From assembly GCA_035532275.1 (NCBI GenBank), contig DATKRG010000287.1, positions 1-5,653 of the forward strand: a DNA stretch of 5,653 nucleotides, written 5' to 3'. The stretch's first letter is position 1. Each line of letters opens with the position of its first letter. The DNA is from UBA9676 sp035532275. Lineage in GTDB: Bacteria > Actinomycetota > Actinomycetes > Streptosporangiales > Streptosporangiaceae. Below the pieces are notes generated by a model. That model saw only the letters and a list, made by a program, of their open reading frames with translations. It made no database searches and was not told where the DNA came from. The translations under genes were made by a program, and so were the position numbers. Shown here in pieces: positions 1-5,640 of this stretch.

Positions 1-3
1 GAG

Positions 4-92
4 CGGAGGGTGTGGGATTCGAACCCACGGTGACGATTGCTCGCCACAGCGATTTTCAAGACCGCCGCCCTCGGCCACTAGGCGAACCCTCC
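4..92 (-). tRNA. tRNA-Ser (anticodon UGA)
   Basis: Read on the minus strand, this folds as a class II tRNA. The 7-bp acceptor stem pairs 86-92 with 5-11, and position 4 supplies a G discriminator. The T arm is a 5-bp stem (12-16 with 24-28) around a TTCGAAT loop. A long variable arm of 7 bp is closed by a GCAA loop. The anticodon stem is GCGGT/ATCGC with loop CTTGAAA, whose anticodon TGA is at plus-strand 56-58. It decodes UCA and, by wobble, other UCN serine codons. The long variable arm and anticodon together identify serine. No CCA is encoded: the three bases after the discriminator read CTC, so the end must be added by the CCA-adding enzyme. A possible -10 box, TATCGT, lies on the minus strand at 105-100, but no convincing -35 is visible. 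tRNA genes are common integration targets, but the recombinases lie far off on the 5' side, so this tRNA is probably not their attachment site. Confidence 0.97.
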
Positions 93-164
93 GGCGCTAA
101 CGATAGCCGCGCCGGCCGGCCCCGCCGCATGATCCCGGGGAGTTTGGGCCGAATGGGAGGCTTC

Positions 165-190
165 CCCGGGCACTCGGCCTGGTGCCCGGG
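165..190 (+). promoter_or_regulatory. Perfect 9-bp inverted repeat in the ctaG leader
   Basis: CCCGGGCAC (165-173) and GTGCCCGGG (182-190) are perfect reverse complements separated by 8 bases, and end 34 bases before the ctaG ATG. A second, mutually exclusive pairing exists: CCCGGGG at 134-140 with CCCCGGG at 164-170. The element could be an mRNA leader hairpin, an operator, or a terminator of transcription entering from the left. There is no T tract. In such GC-rich DNA some inverted repeats arise by chance, so the function is open. Confidence 0.4.
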
Positions 191-224
191 CTGGTGAGTA
201 GGCTCGCCGGTGTAAGGAGGTCGC

Positions 225-1301
225 ATGCTTCCCCCGTTCGGCTGGTCGGCCGTGCTCACGCAGTGGCAGTTCGCCCCCGTCGTCACCGTGTCCGTCGCCA
301 TCTCCGCCGTCCTGTATGGCTGGGGTGTCGTCCGGGTGGCGCGGCGGCACCCGGCGAGGCCGTGGCCCGCGTGGCGGACGGGCATGTTCCTCGGCGGCCT
401 GGCCACCATCGTGATCGCCACCCAGAGCGGCGTCGGGGCCTACGACGACGTGCTGTTCTGGGACCACATGGTGCAGCACCTGATGCTCATCATGGTGGCC
501 CCGCCGCTGCTGATCTTCGGCCAGCCGATGACGCTGCTGATGCACGCGAGCAGGAACCCGCTGCACACCTGGACCAAGCGCGTGTTCCGCTCGAAGGCTG
601 TCAGCTTCCTCACGTGGCCGGTCCTCGGCGCGATGGCCTACACCGGGGCGGTCGTAGCGGCGCACCTCACCAGCCTCGCCAACCTGGTGGAGACCAACCA
701 GACGCTGCACAACGCCGAGCACGTGACGTTCCTGGTCGTTGGTTACCTGTTCTTCCTGCCGATCCTGGGCAAGGAGCCGATCCGCTGGCGGCTGTCGTAC
801 CCGATGCGGTTCGTCATCCTGATCCTGATCATGCCGGTCGACACCTTCACGGGCCTGGTGCTGGGATACGGCGGCGCCGGGACGCCGGGAGTGGCCACCG
901 GGCCGCGTCCTGCTTGGGCACCGGGCCCGGTGGCGGACCTGCACGCGGGCGGCGCGGTGATGTGGATCGGCGGCGACGGCATCATGTTCGGCCTGATGAT
1001 GCTCGTATTCCTGATGTGGAGCCTGGATGAGCGGGCCGCGACGAGCGGGCATGGCTGGCTGGAGAGCGCCCGTAAGGCCAGCATGGCCACCCTGGTCGCC
1101 TCGCACCAGCCGGCGGCGGCCGGTCCCGCGGACGGCCGCGCCCAGGGCGGTGCCGCTGACGGTGCCGCTGACAGCGAGTCGGCCGGCGTAGCCGCCGGGC
1201 GCTGGTCGGATCGCGGCGGAATCGACGATGATGAGCACCTGGCCGCCTACAACGCGTTCCTGGCCAGGCTGAACCAGGCCCCGCCCGGCCACGAGCGGTA
1301 G
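225..1301 (+). CDS. ctaG: Cytochrome c oxidase assembly protein, CtaG (caa3_CtaG) family
   Basis: A 358-aa integral membrane protein. CtaG-family proteins support maturation of the aa3/caa3-type terminal oxidase in the cytoplasmic membrane, probably at the copper-centre assembly step. About seven hydrophobic segments are visible (residues roughly 15-38, 52-70, 82-106, 125-148, 165-182, 193-215 and 241-267). The family signature is present: H81 and H85 in the segment leading to APPLLIFGQP (92-101), the HNAEH stretch (162-166), and the GGAVMWIGGD stretch near 242-251. The cytoplasmic tail is alanine/glycine/aspartate-rich and low in complexity, then ends in an acidic DDDEHLAAYNAFLARL element (334-349) typical of actinobacterial members. 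The ATG start is well supported by AAGGAGG at 214-220, four bases upstream. There is no CopD fusion, unlike some actinobacterial homologues. It appears monocistronic, divergent from the tRNA and convergent with the small minus-strand genes. The family assignment is firm; the exact biochemical role is inferred from the family. Confidence 0.93.
   Translation: MLPPFGWSAVLTQWQFAPVVTVSVAISAVLYGWGVVRVARRHPARPWPAWRTGMFLGGLATIVIATQSGVGAYDDVLFWDHMVQHLMLIMVAPPLLIFGQPMTLLMHASRNPLHTWTKRVFRSKAVSFLTWPVLGAMAYTGAVVAAHLTSLANLVETNQTLHNAEHVTFLVVGYLFFLPILGKEPIRWRLSYPMRFVILILIMPVDTFTGLVLGYGGAGTPGVATGPRPAWAPGPVADLHAGGAVMWIGGDGIMFGLMMLVFLMWSLDERAATSGHGWLESARKASMATLVASHQPAAAGPADGRAQGGAADGAADSESAGVAAGRWSDRGGIDDDEHLAAYNAFLARLNQAPPGHER
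1149..1172 (+). repeat. Perfect 12-bp tandem duplication inside the ctaG tail
   Basis: GGTGCCGCTGAC occurs twice head to tail (1149-1160, 1161-1172) in frame, encoding Gly-Ala-Ala-Asp twice (residues 309-316). It lies in the low-complexity linker between the last membrane helix and the conserved C-terminal element. Replication slippage is the likely cause, and the linker should tolerate length change. Confidence 0.7.
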
Positions 1302-1368
1302 GGGCCAGGGCCTCCGCCGCCCGAGCGAGGCAGCCCCGCCGCCCAGAGCGCAGCTTTCCCGCTCACCC

Positions 1369-1386
1369 GGAACAGGAACAGGAACA
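1369..1386 (+). repeat. Three tandem GGAACA units
   Basis: GGAACA is repeated three times without interruption in the gap between ctaG and the convergent small gene. It is noncoding on both strands as far as I can tell. It looks like a simple slippage repeat, with no other function suggested. Confidence 0.5.
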
Positions 1387-1396
1387 GCGGAAACAG

Positions 1397-1412
1397 CCCC
1401 GGATAACCGGGG
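1397..1412. terminator. Stem-loop between convergent genes, probable bidirectional terminator
   Basis: CCCCGG (1397-1402) and CCGGGG (1407-1412) form a perfect 6-bp stem around an ATAA loop. It lies about 95 bases after the ctaG stop and 13 bases beyond the end of the minus-strand small gene, where a shared terminator of convergent units is expected. There is no T tract on either side. Actinobacterial terminators often lack one, but this also means termination is not proven. Confidence 0.45.
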
Positions 1413-1419
1413 GGTATGG

Positions 1420-1460
1420 CAGCGCTACGTGCTACACGGGTCAGCGCTCGTGCTACCGGG
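1420..1460. repeat. Imperfect tandem direct repeat of about 20 bp
   Basis: Copy 1 (1420-1440) and copy 2 (1442-1460) both read CAGCGCT then CGTGCTAC then CGGG. Copy 1 has one extra A after CAGCGCT and another before CGGG, and a single T separates the copies. The repeat overlaps the last twelve or so codons of the minus-strand gene at 1425-1631, supplying its stop codon and the Ser-Thr-rich tail. It probably arose by local duplication; I see no sign of a protein-binding iteron array. Confidence 0.7.
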
Positions 1461-1631
1461 ATAGTGACGCCGGACCATCACGAGCAACTCCCCGGCAGTA
1501 CCGGCCTCCAGCACGTCATGAGCACCGAAGCAGGCCCTGGCGGTATACTTACCGTCCGCGACCGCGAACATATAAGCCCGTCCCAGTGGAACCGCAGGTA
1601 CGCCAACGTGACCCCGGTCACCGCAGACCAC
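1425..1631 (-). CDS. Small hypothetical protein, 68 aa
   Basis: I do not recognise a named family. The reading frame looks protein-like: after about 20 residues there is a compact stretch reading YMFAVADGKYTARACFGAHD (20-39), then VLEAGTAGELLVMVRRHYP (40-58), which suggests a short beta hairpin followed by an amphipathic helix. The GTG start at 1631 lies inside the last codons of the HATPase gene, a 14-base overlap that suggests translational coupling. An in-frame ATG at 1571 (residue 21), preceded by a purine-rich GGGACGGG, is an alternative start. Its GC3 is visibly lower than in ctaG or the recombinases, consistent with acquired or decaying DNA. The last residues come from the tandem repeat at 1420-1460 and may be a duplicated tail. 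Context suggests a partner or co-expressed companion of the HATPase. The main alternative is a chance open frame. Confidence 0.5.
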   Translation of the reverse strand: MVCGDRGHVGVPAVPLGRAYMFAVADGKYTARACFGAHDVLEAGTAGELLVMVRRHYPGSTSADPCST

Positions 1632-1881
1632 CCTCGCACAGCAACTCAGCCCACACGACCTTCAAGGCCGGACTGACCCGCTGACATCCCCAGCGGCTAG
1701 CGACCGCCTCAATCACCGTGAACCCCCGCCCGCTCTCATCCTCATAACCCGCATGACGCGGCCGGGGCTCAGCCGGATTGTGATCCCATACCTCGATAAG
1801 CAGCTGCTCGCGATCGGCAAGGAGATGCAGGCAGACCGGATTGCCCGTCCGAAAGGATGCCCTGACCGCATTCGTCAGCAA
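1618..1881 (-). pseudogene. N-terminally truncated HATPase (anti-sigma/RsbW-like ATP-binding protein)
   Basis: The 87 codons from a TTG at 1881 match the C-terminal two thirds of the small actinobacterial ATP-binding proteins of the serine/threonine-protein kinase anti-sigma (HATPase_c_2) type, usually about 130-150 aa. Visible motifs are the N box ELLTNAVRAS (its Glu codon lies just upstream of the TTG), the central LLIEVWDHNP strand and G1-like box, and the G2 box SGRGFTVIEAVASRWG, followed by the terminal KVVWAEL strand. Intact members bind ATP and typically control sigma factors or partner regulators by protein binding. The frame stays open upstream to a TAA at 1957-1959, but before about V-N-R-E-L (coding position near 1893) the sequence no longer resembles the family: roughly 40 N-terminal residues are gone. 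No proper ribosome binding site precedes the TTG. The break lies within about 100 bases of the recombinase start, so interruption by the neighbouring element is the likely cause. A short expressed protein from TTG cannot be excluded. Confidence 0.7.
1870..1877 (+). repeat. Candidate recombination core, left copy (ATTCGTCA)
   Basis: This 8-base sequence recurs in the same orientation at 5633-5640, so the two copies bracket both recombinase genes. On the minus strand it covers the Leu-Thr-Asn codons of the conserved HATPase N box, the sort of conserved coding site that site-specific elements often use. The match does not extend past 8 bases, and some chance matches are expected in the sequence compared. 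It is tentative. Confidence 0.25.
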
Positions 1882-1949
1882 TTCCCTGTTTACTGAACTA
1901 CCTAACGGGTTTCCGCAGCTCAGAGGACATGCCGGCGGTTTCGGCGTGC

Positions 1950-1978
1950 GTGACTTTTACTTGCGGGCTGGCTACGTT
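1950..1978 (+). promoter_or_regulatory. Probable sigma-70-type promoter of the recombinase operon, leaderless mRNA
   Basis: GTGACT (1950-1955, keeping the TGAC core of the -35 box) and TACGTT (1973-1978, fitting the actinobacterial TAnnnT -10) are separated by exactly 17 bases. The -10 ends 8 bases before the ATG at 1987, so transcription would begin at or within a base or two of the start codon. This agrees with the absence of any Shine-Dalgarno sequence there. Leaderless mRNAs are common in actinobacteria. If the promoter is real, recombinase expression is independent of the flanking genes. Confidence 0.45.
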
Positions 1979-1986
1979 CTGTTGCC

Positions 1987-3183
1987 ATGTTCGAGGAGGC
2001 TGAGGTCCCGCGTGACCTCGTGAACCTGGTCGTGCCGCAGCGGGGCGGCCTGGTTGCCACGGGCGAGCGGCAGGAGCCGTTCCGGCTGGTCGATGGCGAC
2101 GGCCTGGTCGTTGCGGCGGCTGCGGTGTTCTTCTGTGATCTTCAGGCGGCGGGCCGTCCGGACTCGACGGTCCGGTCTTACGGGCTTGACCTGCTGCGGT
2201 GGTTCCGGTTCCTGCAGGCGGCGGGAGTCCCGTGGGAGCGGGCGACGCGGGCGGAGGCGCGTGACTTCTGCCGGTGGATGATCGTGGCGGGCAAGTCGGC
2301 GCGGGGGCGAGGGGCCGGGGCCCGGGAGCCGTACTCGGCCGCGGTGCGGGCGCACGCGGAGACGGTGCTGCGGGGGTTCTACGACTTCCGCCTGGAGGCG
2401 GGCTCGGGGCCGATCGTCAACCCGTTCCCGCTGGACCGGTCCCGGCGGGGCGGGCGGGCGCATGCCCATCACAACCCGATGGACCGCTACCGGGACGAGC
2501 GGGCGGGCCTTTACCGGCCCTCGCTGCCGTCGCGGGTCCCGCGCAGCGTGCCGGACGCGGAGTTCAACGAGGTCTTCGCCCGGCTGCCGTCGCACCGGGA
2601 CCGGGCGCTGGTGGCGTTCTACGTCTCCACAGGGGCGCGGGCCTCGGAGCTGCTTTCGGCCGTGCAGGGCGGCGTTCACCCGGGGCGCCAGGTGATCGCG
2701 GTGACGCGGAAGGGGACGCGGCGGGTGCAGGAGCTGCCGGCGTCGCCGGACGCGTTCGTGTGGCTGCGGCTCTACCAGGCGGAGACCGACGGGCTGGTCC
2801 CGCGGGGGGCACGGGAGCCGCTGTGGTGGACGCTGCGCCGCCCGGCCCGCCCGCTGGGCTACCACGCGGTCCACCGGATGTTCGAGCGTGCCGCCGCCGC
2901 TGCCGGGATCCCGGTGACGCTGCACGCGCTGCGGCACACGGCCGCCTGCCGGATGGCCGAGGACCCGGCGCTGCCGCTGACCGACGTGCAGTGGGTGCTG
3001 GGCCACGCGCAGCTCACGACCACGCAGCTTTACCTCACCCCGCGCCGGGAGGACGTGATCCGCCGGATGCTCGCCCATCACGGGGAGCAGGCCAGGCAGT
3101 CCGCGGCGCGGCAGGCCCCGGTGCCAGCCCCGGGCTACCAGCCCGGCACGCTGGAGATCCTGTTCGGCACGGGTGCCCCGTGA
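1987..3183 (+). CDS. Tyrosine recombinase/integrase, first gene of a pair (TnpA-like position)
   Basis: A 398-aa site-specific tyrosine recombinase, which cuts and rejoins DNA through a 3'-phosphotyrosine intermediate. Residues about 42-140 form the helical core-binding (SAM-like) domain, including the DSTVRSYGLDLLRWFRFL stretch. Residues about 188-362 form the catalytic domain with every key residue in place: R218 (TGARASELL), K242 (TRKGTRR, beta hairpin), H313 and R316 (HALRH), H340 (LGHAQ) and the nucleophile Y349 (TTTQLYL). A proline-rich tail follows. The ATG at 1987 is the first start after an in-frame TGA at 1951. It has no Shine-Dalgarno sequence, but a promoter fits a leaderless transcript. 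Its stop overlaps the GTG of the next recombinase (GTGA at 3180-3183), so the two are probably made in coupled amounts. Tn554 TnpA (about 360 aa, followed by larger TnpB) is the closest arrangement known to me. Codons end mainly in G. The family call is firm; the mobile-element class is inferred. Confidence 0.95.
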   Translation: MFEEAEVPRDLVNLVVPQRGGLVATGERQEPFRLVDGDGLVVAAAAVFFCDLQAAGRPDSTVRSYGLDLLRWFRFLQAAGVPWERATRAEARDFCRWMIVAGKSARGRGAGAREPYSAAVRAHAETVLRGFYDFRLEAGSGPIVNPFPLDRSRRGGRAHAHHNPMDRYRDERAGLYRPSLPSRVPRSVPDAEFNEVFARLPSHRDRALVAFYVSTGARASELLSAVQGGVHPGRQVIAVTRKGTRRVQELPASPDAFVWLRLYQAETDGLVPRGAREPLWWTLRRPARPLGYHAVHRMFERAAAAAGIPVTLHALRHTAACRMAEDPALPLTDVQWVLGHAQLTTTQLYLTPRREDVIRRMLAHHGEQARQSAARQAPVPAPGYQPGTLEILFGTGAP

Positions 3184-5600
3184 CCGCCGCGAGCGGGCAG
3201 CGGGCACTGGCGCAGGCGCCTGCCGGCACTGGCCGCGCGGTGGACCGCCGGTCGCTCTGGCAGCCGGCCCGGGACCGCTTCCCGGGACGCCCTGACCTTG
3301 CCTGGTGGCCGGCGACCGCGGTGCCGCGCGCGGATGCGGAGCGCGAGCTTGACCGCCTGCTGGCGGCCTGGCCGGCCGCGCCGGGCACCCGGGCCAGCAA
3401 CAGGCCCGGCCCGCGGCTGCTCCTCGACTGGCTGGAGGAGCAGCCCGGGACGACATGGCAGGAACGCTGGCTCGCCACCGGGTCCAGCGCGCGGGGAGCC
3501 GGCTGGCGGGCGGCTCCCGCACGCTGGCTGGCCGGCCAGGGCCTCTCGTCACGGAAATACGTCACCGCCCTGTCCGTGGCGCTGCGGGCGGCCGTCTGCG
3601 CTGACATCATCCGGCCCTCGCTGGGCTGGCTGCTCAGCGGCGGCATGGCCGACAACTGGTTCGCCCGGGCGCTCGCGGCGGAGCGGGACCCTGCGGGCTT
3701 CGCCCGGCTGCAGGGGCTGCTGGACGCCGATCCCGAGCTGTCGGAAAAGGCATGCCGGGTGACGGTCCACCGGGCCGCCGTCATCGTCGCGGCCAAGGGC
3801 GGGAGCCTCGGCCAGGTCACCGCCGGCGACCTGCTGGCCGAGCACGCCGCTGAGGAGATCGCCCTGCGGCGGCCATGCGAGGGCATGCAGGCCATCTACG
3901 GGGCGCTGCGGGCCATGGGCGTCATCGCCGGCCCGGCCACGTTCCGCCAGCTGCGCGCCCGCGGCCCGCGGACCCCGGAGCAGATGATCGACAGGTACGG
4001 CATTGCCTGCCAGCCGGTCCGCGACGTGCTCGTGGACTACCTGCGCGAGCGCCAGCCGGCGCTGGACTACTCGACCCTCCAGCAACTCGGCTTCGTCCTC
4101 GGCAAGCTCTTCTGGGCCGACATCGAGCAGCACCACCCGGGCATCTCGGGCCTGCACCTGCCCGACGACGTCGCCCGCGCCTGGAAGCAGCGGCTCCAGG
4201 TCAAGGAGTCCGGAGGCACCGCCGGGGAGAGGATTGCCTTCCGGCCCTGCCTGACCAACGTCCGCGCCTTCTACCTCGACCTGGCCCAGTGGGCACTGGA
4301 CGACCCGTCCCGCTGGGCGCGGTGGGCGGTCCCCTGCCCCGTCCGGCAGAACGAGACCGTCAGCCGGAAGATGACCCAGCACCGCAAGTCCCGGATGGAC
4401 GCCCGGACCCGCGAGCGGCTTCCCGTGCTGCCCGCCCTGGTGAACGCGGTCACCCGGCACCGCGCCGATGCGGCCGGCCTGCTCGCCGCGGCACGGCAGG
4501 CAGCGGCTGGACAGGAATTCACGGCGGCCGGCCGGACCCTGGTCCGCCTGCCGGTCCGGGGCGGGTCCCCGCTCAAGGTCTGGGCCCGCGACCCCGCCTC
4601 GGGCCGGCGCGCCGACCTCACCGGCGAGGAAGACTACGCGTTCTGGGGCTGGGCGGCCATCGAGGTGCTCCGGCATACCGGGATCCGGATCGAGGAGCTC
4701 CTCGAGCTCAGCCACCACAGCCTGGTCCAGTACCGGCTTCCCGGCACCGGCGAGCTCGTCCCCCTGCTCCAGATCGTGCCCTCCAAGACCGACACCGAAC
4801 GGCTCCTGCTCATCAGCCCCGACCTCGCCGACGTCCTCGCGGCCGTCATCAGCCGCGTCCGCGCGCCCTCGGGCGCCGTCCCCCTCGTCGCGGCCTACGA
4901 CGACAGCGAGCGCCGCTGGAGGCACCCGGCCCCCCTGCTGTTCCAGCGCCGCTTCCGCGGCTACGACCAGGCCCTGCACGAGGGAACCGTCCGCAAGATG
5001 CTCGCCGCGGCCGTCGCCCGCACGGGCCTCGCCGACCCGGCCGCCGGCCAGCCGCTGGTCTACACGCCGCACGACTTCCGCCGCATGTTCATCACCGATG
5101 TCGTCCTCAGCGGACTTCCCCCGCACATCGCCCAGGTCATCGCCGGGCACCGCGACATCAACGTCACCATGGGCTACAAGGCCGTCTACCCCGACGAGGC
5201 AATCCAGGCCCACCGGGCCTTCCTCGCCCGCCGCCGGGCGCTGCGCCCCGGCGAGGAATACCGCGCCCCCACCGACGAGGAATGGCAGCAGTTCCTCGGC
5301 CACTTCGAACGCCGCAAGGTCGCCACCGGAACCTGCGGGCGCGCCTTCGGAACCCCCTGCGCCCACGAGCACGCCTGCATCCGCTGCCCCATGCTCTGGC
5401 CCGACCCGGCCCAGAAGCAGCGCCTCACCGAGATCCGCGACAACCTCGCCGCACGCATCGCCGAAGCCGAGCGCGAAGGCTGGCACGGGGAAATGGAAGG
5501 ACTCAAGATCAGCCTCACCGGAGCCGAAGACAAACTCACCCAGATCAACCGCCGCACCGTCACCACCGCAGACCTAGGCATCCCGTCAGCCCGCCACTAA
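3180..5600 (+). CDS. Large tyrosine recombinase with C-terminal Cys/His motif (TnpB-like position)
   Basis: An 806-aa tyrosine recombinase starting at a GTG inside the GTGA overlap with the previous gene. The frame is open far upstream, but that part is a Pro/Gly/Ala-rich shadow of gene one. Residues 1 to about 270 are helical, Trp/Arg-rich and unassigned (a WLEEQPGTTWQERW element at 84-97). Residues about 278-380 resemble a core-binding domain. Residues about 484-670 are the catalytic domain: R503 (TGIRIEELLEL), K536 (VPSKTDTERL), H631 and R634 (TPHDFRR), H657 (AGHRDIN) and nucleophile Y666 (VTMGY). After the tyrosine comes a compact Cys/His cluster, C719, C727, H729, H731, C733 and C736, a plausible zinc-binding knuckle. 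Then there is a charged helix (about 744-790) that could form a coiled coil. It is longer than Tn554 TnpB (about 630 aa). Its likely role is strand exchange together with the first recombinase, with the extra domains possibly giving DNA-end recognition or partner binding. Codon use drifts to C-ending through the gene, unlike gene one. Confidence 0.93.
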   Translation: MTAASGQRALAQAPAGTGRAVDRRSLWQPARDRFPGRPDLAWWPATAVPRADAERELDRLLAAWPAAPGTRASNRPGPRLLLDWLEEQPGTTWQERWLATGSSARGAGWRAAPARWLAGQGLSSRKYVTALSVALRAAVCADIIRPSLGWLLSGGMADNWFARALAAERDPAGFARLQGLLDADPELSEKACRVTVHRAAVIVAAKGGSLGQVTAGDLLAEHAAEEIALRRPCEGMQAIYGALRAMGVIAGPATFRQLRARGPRTPEQMIDRYGIACQPVRDVLVDYLRERQPALDYSTLQQLGFVLGKLFWADIEQHHPGISGLHLPDDVARAWKQRLQVKESGGTAGERIAFRPCLTNVRAFYLDLAQWALDDPSRWARWAVPCPVRQNETVSRKMTQHRKSRMDARTRERLPVLPALVNAVTRHRADAAGLLAAARQAAAGQEFTAAGRTLVRLPVRGGSPLKVWARDPASGRRADLTGEEDYAFWGWAAIEVLRHTGIRIEELLELSHHSLVQYRLPGTGELVPLLQIVPSKTDTERLLLISPDLADVLAAVISRVRAPSGAVPLVAAYDDSERRWRHPAPLLFQRRFRGYDQALHEGTVRKMLAAAVARTGLADPAAGQPLVYTPHDFRRMFITDVVLSGLPPHIAQVIAGHRDINVTMGYKAVYPDEAIQAHRAFLARRRALRPGEEYRAPTDEEWQQFLGHFERRKVATGTCGRAFGTPCAHEHACIRCPMLWPDPAQKQRLTEIRDNLAARIAEAEREGWHGEMEGLKISLTGAEDKLTQINRRTVTTADLGIPSARH

Positions 5601-5632
5601 CCAGCACCACCAAAACGGACTAAAGCAAAACA

Positions 5633-5640
5633 ATTCGTCA
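5633..5640 (+). repeat. Candidate recombination core, right copy (ATTCGTCA)
   Basis: An identical 8-mer to 1870-1877, located 32 bases after the large recombinase stop in an AT-richer tail with no visible gene start. If it is the right junction, the bases from 5641 on should be the missing 5' part of the HATPase gene on the minus strand. The 13 visible bases keep that frame open but do not encode the N-box glutamate, which counts against the idea. It could equally be chance. Confidence 0.22.

Noticed and set aside
4..92. tRNA-Ser as the attachment site of the recombinase element
   Set aside because: Integration normally uses the tRNA 3' end, which here faces the left edge, while the recombinases lie beyond ctaG on the other side. 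No tRNA 3'-end copy is seen near 5600.
78..1292. 404-codon minus-strand frame opposite ctaG, running into the tRNA
   Set aside because: It overlaps both ctaG and the tRNA, is His/Arg/Pro-rich and has no family features.
1369..1460. CRISPR-like or iteron array from the short repeats in the ctaG downstream gap
   Set aside because: There are only three 6-bp units and one two-copy duplication, with no regular spacers and no associated cas or replication gene.
2274..3179. Upstream 302-codon extension of the large recombinase frame, giving a 1108-aa protein
   Set aside because: It overlaps the first recombinase completely, is Pro/Gly/Ala/Arg-rich without domain features, and is a typical high-GC shadow frame. 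GTG at 3180 with a stop/start overlap is the better start.
1972..3552. 526-codon minus-strand frame opposite the first recombinase
   Set aside because: An Arg/Pro-rich shadow frame with no recognisable motif, overlapping a clearly functional gene.
3549..5486. 645-codon open frame on the minus strand opposite the large recombinase
   Set aside because: It lies opposite a gene with a complete catalytic motif set, and its composition is that of an antisense shadow in GC-rich DNA; no domain is recognisable.
3875..5623. 582-codon plus-strand frame inside the large recombinase
   Set aside because: A Pro/Arg-rich out-of-frame shadow; all catalytic motifs are in the other frame.
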